Part shown: positions 58,842-64,000 of the stretch, piece after piece | Numbering within the stretch: position 1 is the first letter of the stretch | Layout of the letters: every line of letters begins with the position of its first letter | Assembly (NCBI GenBank): GCA_036874045.1 | Contig: JAZBRI010000004.1 | Location: 868,001-932,000, forward strand | Source of the DNA: Cymodocea nodosa | Taxonomy: Eukaryota > Streptophyta > Magnoliopsida > Alismatales > Cymodoceaceae | DNA: 64,000 nucleotides | Direction of reading: 5' to 3' | Made by a program: the position numbers and the translations under genes | Notes under the pieces: model-generated | Databases searched by the model: none | Told to the model about the DNA's origin: nothing | What the model saw: the letters and a program-made list of their open reading frames with translations, nothing else

Positions 58842-59284
58842 ATGTATTATTCATCTACTTGTATTGAAAATATCTAATTGCATGTATTGTAAACGATATA
58901 TATTTATTAATGGTTGAACATTAATATGTTTTCTAGATTTGTGTGATTGTGAATGAATGATTTAATTGAGAACTGTATTGAAGATGAATATTATATATCT
59001 ATTTGTTTAAATTTTTGCAGGATTGTTTTAAAAGTTTTACAATTATATGAATGATGTGGATACATGCACGATGAATTAATAATATATATTTGCATATTGA
59101 AAAGTAAAATGTAATTTCTGCATAACAGGAAATGAATTGTAAGTTAAATATGCATATAATGTTTAAATTTAAATGAGTTTAAACTGGAACACTACATTAA
59201 GGAAATGTATTTAACTTTATTTAAGTTGATAAAATGTAGGAAAGAAAATATAGAAGTTAAGATGAGGAGTAAGTTTTTAGGAAA
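58842..59284. other. AT-rich spacer downstream of ORF3
   Basis: No gene. Similar in content to 14066-14514 in element A. Confidence 0.45.
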
Positions 59285-59827
59285 ATTTGCTAAGTGTTAA
59301 CTCAACAAAGTTAGTTCATAGAGTTAACTTTAACTCCATGAAGTCAATAATAAAATATAAGGTCACTTCGTTGAGTTATAAATAACTCAACGAAGTAAGT
59401 TCGTGGAGTTGGCAAACAGTAACTAAGGTAGGTCTGTTGAGTTATCTGTAACTCAACGAAGTTAATCCATGGAGTTAGCTTAACAGTTATTCTTTTCTCC
59501 ACAAATGAGACTTTGTGGGTTTAGCGATTACTGAAATTTAAAAAAATTATAAGTGGAATACATATCCATAAAAATAGGAACCATATCACACGTTACAAGA
59601 CATGTTCTTGCAATCAGATTCATTTGCCATATGTACATGCATTATAAATATAGAACTGAATGTTATTTACTGGTTACCAACAATTAAGAAGAGGAAAGAA
59701 AATTCATTGAAGAATTGGAAGGAGAAGCAACTTATTCAACTTCATCTGTCAATAACTATTTATTAAGAATAAAGCTTTAGACTAGTATGTAATTAATCTT
59801 CTGCATTCTACTTTATGCTAAGAGTTT
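59285..59827 (+). promoter_or_regulatory. Palindrome cluster and internal promoter in front of gag, copy 4
   Basis: The palindrome cluster spans 59296-59490, for example CTTCGTTGAGTTA ... TAACTCAACGAAG at 59367-59397. TATAAATA follows at 59643-59650, about 153 bp after the last palindrome. The gag ATG is at 59828. Blocks around the TATA box are shared with copies 1 and A. Confidence 0.62.
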
Positions 59828-61176
59828 ATGAGCACATGGACTCGTTCTCCTAATACTAAACGATTAGTAAGAACACCTACATAGGATTATTCAACACAGA
59901 AGCATACTGAAATATTTTCTGGATTAGACTTTAACAAAATCCTTAGGGGTGTAGCTAACCTTTCTTTAAAGGAGAATGAAGATATAGCTACTCTAGTAGA
60001 AAAACCATTAGGGGAAATTCTATATCCTGAATTAGTTGATGAACCTTCATGTATTCAATTGCCAAACTTTGAGGGAGATAGGTTTGAATTGAAATCTAAT
60101 TATATTAGTCAATTGCCACACTTTCATGGATTAGAAAGAGAATATGCCTATTATTTCCTTAGAGAATTTAATGAAGTTTGTCAAATGATGAAAATGTTGA
60201 ACATAAGTATTGATGCTATTAAACTTAGATATATTCCTTTTGCTTTAAAGACACAGCTAAGAGATAGTTATATACTCTATCGCTTGATTTAATTTCTACA
60301 TGGACTGAATTTTGCTTTGTTTTTCTAGAAAAATATTATCCAACACATCAAAAAATTAAAAAGAAAAAGGAAATATTAATGTGTAGCCAAAAATAGGGAG
60401 AATCATTCTGGAAATATTTTGAACGATTTAAAGATTTACTAACTCAATGTACACATCATGCAATGAGTAAAGCATAATTAATAGGTATAATTTATAAAGG
60501 CATAGATGTTTCAACTAAATCTTTATTAGAATCTACTTGTCAGAATAAATTTTTAAAACTGTGTAGTGAATAAGCATGGACATACTTAGAAAACTTTGCA
60601 AAAAGAACTACTTAATGAGAAAATTCGATTGAAGCTATTACAGATAAAAGAATATTGCTAAGGAAAATGCATGAAATAGATTCAAGCACTATGCTTGAAG
60701 TTAAATTAACTGAGTTAAGAAAGAAAATAGAGGAGTTATCATTAAATCAAAAATTAGTAGAAAAGAATGCAAATATTAATGACTTAGATATTATTTATGC
60801 TAGAAACCAGAAAGATAACTTTGGAAATTCTTATAACCCTAATTGAAGAAATCACCCAAATATATCTTGGAGAAATAATAATTTCTAAGGAGGAGAAAAT
60901 ATAAATGACAAAAATATAAGTTATGAAGCATTAATTGAACAAGGATTTAGAATAGAGAAATTAGAAAAGATAATTCAATAATTAAACAATCGTCTAGATC
61001 ATGTATTTGGAAATGTTGTCATTCAAAATCAAAATATGAATAGAAATATACCCCTTAGATAGAAGGAATCAATAAAAGTTAGACCTACTAGAGGACTGCC
61101 AATGCAAGCAATGTTTAATCCTATCAATAGAACTATTAATGAAATTGATACCTCCTATGGGAGGGAAGTTGAATGA
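59828..61176 (+). pseudogene. gag: Gag of the gypsy element, copy 4 (broken)
   Basis: The fullest Gag copy. Start ATGAGCACATGG; the core IKLRYIPFALK and the region STWTEFC then FLEKYYPTHQK; HGESF-equivalent, ERFKDLLTQC and HHAMSKA; then LTELRKKIEELSLNQKLVEK; NSYNPN at 60824-60841; coiled coil IEKLEKI; end TSYGREVE at 61176. The capsid core has the layout of Athila-type Gag, but the zinc knuckle that should precede the YNPNW motif is absent; a zinc knuckle instead begins the pol frame of A, B and C. A lost A near 60249 shifts the frame, and several stops are present. It is preceded by ORF3 and its own promoter, not by an LTR or primer site. Confidence 0.85.
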
Positions 61177-61409
61177 GGTAGCACAATTATTAGCAACTAT
61201 GTATAATATAGCAAATATATGGTAAGTAGAAAAAAAAAAGAAAAAAAAGAATGAAAATTTAATTATAGTTAGTAGTACAGTAGAGTTATTATTTAACTCA
61301 ACAAACTTAGTCCGTTGAGTTATGACCTAACTCCATGGAAGGATATGTAAGTAGCTATGGTAATTTTATCTCTACTAAATTTTGTTTATGTTATACAGAA
61401 TCACAACAA
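61177..61409 (+). promoter_or_regulatory. Palindrome pair and 3' splice site in front of the F-box gene, copy 4
   Basis: Palindromic words at 61273-61338 (AGAGTTA ... TTAACTCAACAAA; GTCCGTTGAGTTA ... TAACTCCATGG). GTAAGT at 61347-61352 resembles a donor. TACTAAAT at 61373-61380, a U-rich run and CAG at 61396-61398 make a good branch point and acceptor. The ATG is at 61410. The local donor-acceptor distance, 52 bp, is short for a plant intron, so a more distant donor is more likely. Confidence 0.5.
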
Positions 61410-62549
61410 ATGGAATCGATGAAATTACCGCTAGATGCACTGAGAGAAGTATTGAGTAATTTATCAGCTAAAGATTTGTGCAAATTGTGTTATGTGTCAA
61501 GAGAAATTAAAGAATGTGTTAGAGAAAAATATTTTCATGGACTACAAGCTGCAAAGATGATTAATATTAGAGATGAATTTTTATGAAAGTCATTTAATTG
61601 TAGTTCAATCAGCTATAAATATCTAAATATGGAAGAAACTACTGAAATTCCACCCAATACATTAGAAGGAATAGATCATATTATGGGGATAGATGAATGA
61701 TTGATTATTTACAGAACCAAACCAAGGTATGTTATTCTATTACCTGATATTTTCATTAGAAATCCTATTTCTAAAGAAGAATGGAATATAGGAAGGCCTA
61801 ATAGATTTGAAATATCAACTGAAAATTGTGGGTTAGCTTTAAAATTTTCTGATAAAAATTCGATCATTCCTGAAAAATTGTATTACTAGAGACCAATAGG
61901 AAATTGGAATGAGGATCTATGTTTAAGTGTATATAATTTTCTAAATAAATCTTGGAATGAAAATATTGTGATATATCTAAGAGAGAAAGCATTAGTTAAT
62001 AATATACATATCATACTTGATGGATATATATATCTAGTCACGGATATATCAGTTGCATTTAGATCTAATTTATACATAGTAAGCATAGATAGTTATGATA
62101 ATGACTTTATAAAAGTATTGTCTATACCTAATGATATAGCTAAACCACCATCTACAGAACATGATAAAATTCAATTAAGAGTGTGGTATAATGAATATGA
62201 TGATCCTACACTGTATTTAGTAAGATGGTAGGATGAATTGATGAAATTTCAATTATGGATTATGAAAGATCTAAATGAATGAAAGTAGGAAGAGGAATAT
62301 ATTGAAATATATGTAGAAATAGAAACAACTACATTATATTGGAACAGAAAAGGATCACTTTTTGCATTTCAATTCATTAATGGTAATACACTTGTATTTA
62401 GTATTGATAACATACTATAAGTTTACAAGTTAACAAGGAAAGCAAACTGCATTAAAATAGAATTAATAGCAAGAAGAATTATGCCTAAAGGTTTTGCTTA
62501 GACTAACACGTTTATTCCATTTGTTATTACTTTTCAGTCATGTTCGTAA
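61410..62549 (+). pseudogene. F-box protein gene carried by the gypsy element, copy 4 (several stops, no frameshift)
   Basis: The same protein as at 33474: F-box LPLDALREVLSNLSAKDLCK then LCYVSREIKECV, associated-domain motif IRNPISKEEWNIG, and the same end CS before TAA at 62547. From ATG to stop is exactly 380 codons in one frame, with no frameshift. In-frame stops include 61584 (TGA), 61698 (TGA), 61887 (TAG), 62229 (TAG), others near 62279-62288 and 62416, and one at the Trp near 62500. At most of these sites copy 2 has Trp or Gln, so each is explained by one G-to-A or C-to-T change. Gag lies 233 bp upstream and the element 3' UTR downstream, as in copy 2. The upstream ATG at 61335 in the same frame would add 25 residues not seen in copy 2. 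Confidence 0.82.
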
Positions 62550-64000
62550 AATGTGATTTTATAATTTTAATGTTGTGTGTATTTTACATTTATTTTTTTT
62601 TTAAAAACTTTTAGTTTTTGTTTTATTTATCTTACAAGAAAGAAAAGGAAAAACAAAATATCAATCTAGTTTGTTGGTATCTATTCTGAGAAACTAACTA
62701 GCTTGCTTGTGAGCCACTAAAGACATAGGAGCTTGGGTTCTACACAAGACACTGATTTAGCAATTTATGTTTTGTTGTTAGTTGTTATTTTATTATATAG
62801 TTTGCTTTTATTTGTGAATGAAAAGTTTTTCAAAATCAAAAGTTGGAAAATATTGAAGGAGATACAAAAAAATAAGGTATGTAATTGATTACTTATCCTG
62901 AATTTACATTCAAACACAGTTCGTGGAATTATTCATTAACTTAACAAACTTAATTCGTTAATTCATTGAGTTAGGTGCTAAGTCAACAAAACAATATTCA
63001 TGCTTGCTAACATTTACTATATTTACTGTAAAATCTTTTACATTGAGGACAATGCAAAATGTTGGTATGAGGGAGAGGTAATTAGATTAAAATCTATGTA
63101 ATCTTGTTAATTAGAGGAATTGGGATTGTGTTGTAAATTTTTGTGGAGATTGAAAATTTTTTATGAATTTTGCTGTAACTTATCTGAAATCTTCTAATAG
63201 CTGAAATTGTTAACATTTTTGAGAATTGTAACTGTTTGAATGTTATATTTAAAATCTTATATAAGATGCTATGAAATTTTAATATTAATACAAATCTAGA
63301 TATGGTATCTTATGTTCTTATTGAATTTTATGAGTTTAACAGTTTCATGATTTTAAGAAATCCGAATGCTTAACTAAAACTCAAGAAATGATCTGAAATC
63401 TTGATAGAGTTGAAATGTTGATTTTTGGATTAAATGAGATATATATGATCAAGGATATATTTAATTTAATTGATTAAACTTGTAGAATGATTTACATGTA
63501 AATCTTATTAAACTACAAGAAAAGTATGAGCTTATTGATATGGATTCATGTTTTCAGTAAATTATAGAAGCAAGATTATATGAAATTTGTGTTTTATTGC
63601 ATCTGTATTAATGAAATACATATATATACTATGTAGAAAAGAAAAAAAGAGGTAAAAAAGAGAAAAACTTTGAGAATTTATTGATTTGTTTGATCACGAA
63701 CCTTTTCTTCTTAAGTAGATAGGTATGTAAAGATTGTTGACCTAAAAAATGACTCTTTAAATCTGACAACCTAAGATTCTAATCAGATCTAGGATTGTTG
63801 ACTGAAAGCTAGATGCATGGGTACACTAGAAAGCTCTTGTATGATTCAAACTTTTCAAATTAACTTTTAAAGTAAAAATATATATATACTGTTTTGAAAA
63901 GATGAAAGTGTTTTGTAAAGATACAAATATCTTTTTAATCGAGTATATTCTCTGTTATCTATGATTACTAAAGTATGAATCTAAAATTAAACTTTTGAAG
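62550..64000 (+). other. 3' UTR of the gypsy element, copy 4, running off the window
   Basis: It aligns with 34611-35990 (GTATCTATTCTGAGAAACTAAC, ACACAAGACACTGA, TTTTACATTGAGGACAATGC). It holds one extra AACTCAAC-type palindrome region at 62920-62990. The polypurine tract and LTR expected next lie beyond the window. Confidence 0.7.

Noticed and set aside
59828..62549. Gag plus F-box as the start of a separate, non-autonomous element.
   Set aside because: No LTR or primer site lies between ORF3 and gag in either copy, and the spacer is conserved. It stays possible only if an LTR was lost before both copies arose.

Overview
This window is a transposable-element-rich, AT-rich stretch of a plant nuclear genome. 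No ordinary host gene is visible. The plant call rests on Ty3/gypsy pol genes of the Athila type (tRNA-Asp primer site, integrase motif [12 protein letters not shown] box F-V/M-D-D), long-gag Ty1/copia genes with an initiator-Met primer site, a PIF/Harbinger transposase fragment and an F-box protein with a plant-type associated domain. I cannot name the species. Nearly every coding region is broken, and many of the stops are TGG to TAG/TGA, CAG/CAA to TAG/TAA or CGA to TGA, the pattern expected from decay of methylated cytosines.

Layout. 1-1812 (+): promoter-like spacer and gag of a gypsy element. 1838-5368: gypsy LTR (-) holding a copia solo LTR (3225-4838, target duplication GTGTG). 5369-10611 (-): truncated SIRE-like copia element. 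10654-11295: GC-rich leader, primer site and LTR of a second copia family. 11296-13217: two gypsy LTR pieces joined in opposite orientation. 13218-22479 (-): gypsy element A (LTR, primer site, NC-pol lacking most of integrase, ORF3, promoter, gag start). 22480-28297: gypsy LTR (+) with a nested copia remnant. 28298-30880: degenerate repeats and weak copia traces. 30884-32760: Harbinger fragment split by a copia solo LTR (target duplication CTTAC). 32862-38522 (+): gag end, F-box gene, long 3' UTR, polypurine tract and LTR. 38566-52252 (-): two pol units B and C arranged LTR-pol-LTR-pol. 52253-52682: apparently unique DNA. 52683-64000 (+): 3' UTR, LTR, pol end, ORF3, promoter, gag, F-box and part of the 3' UTR.

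The overlapping pieces give one order for the gypsy family: LTR (about 2.2 kb), tRNA-Asp primer site, a pol reading frame that begins with the nucleocapsid zinc knuckle and continues with PR-RT-RH-IN (about 1548 codons), ORF3 (about 745 codons), Gag (about 445 codons), F-box protein (379-380 codons), a 3' UTR of about 1.75 kb, polypurine tract, LTR. The total is about 17 kb. Gag therefore lies downstream of pol, apart from its zinc knuckle, and an F-box gene follows it.

Each cistron is preceded by a cluster of related palindromic words (arms such as CCGTTGAGTTA and TAACTCAACGG). In the LTR and in front of gag the cluster sits about 150-166 bp upstream of a TATA box. The F-box start has a strong branch point and 3' splice site just in front of it. 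This suggests a large multi-promoter, possibly spliced, retroelement carrying a captured F-box protein. It is the most unusual feature of the window.
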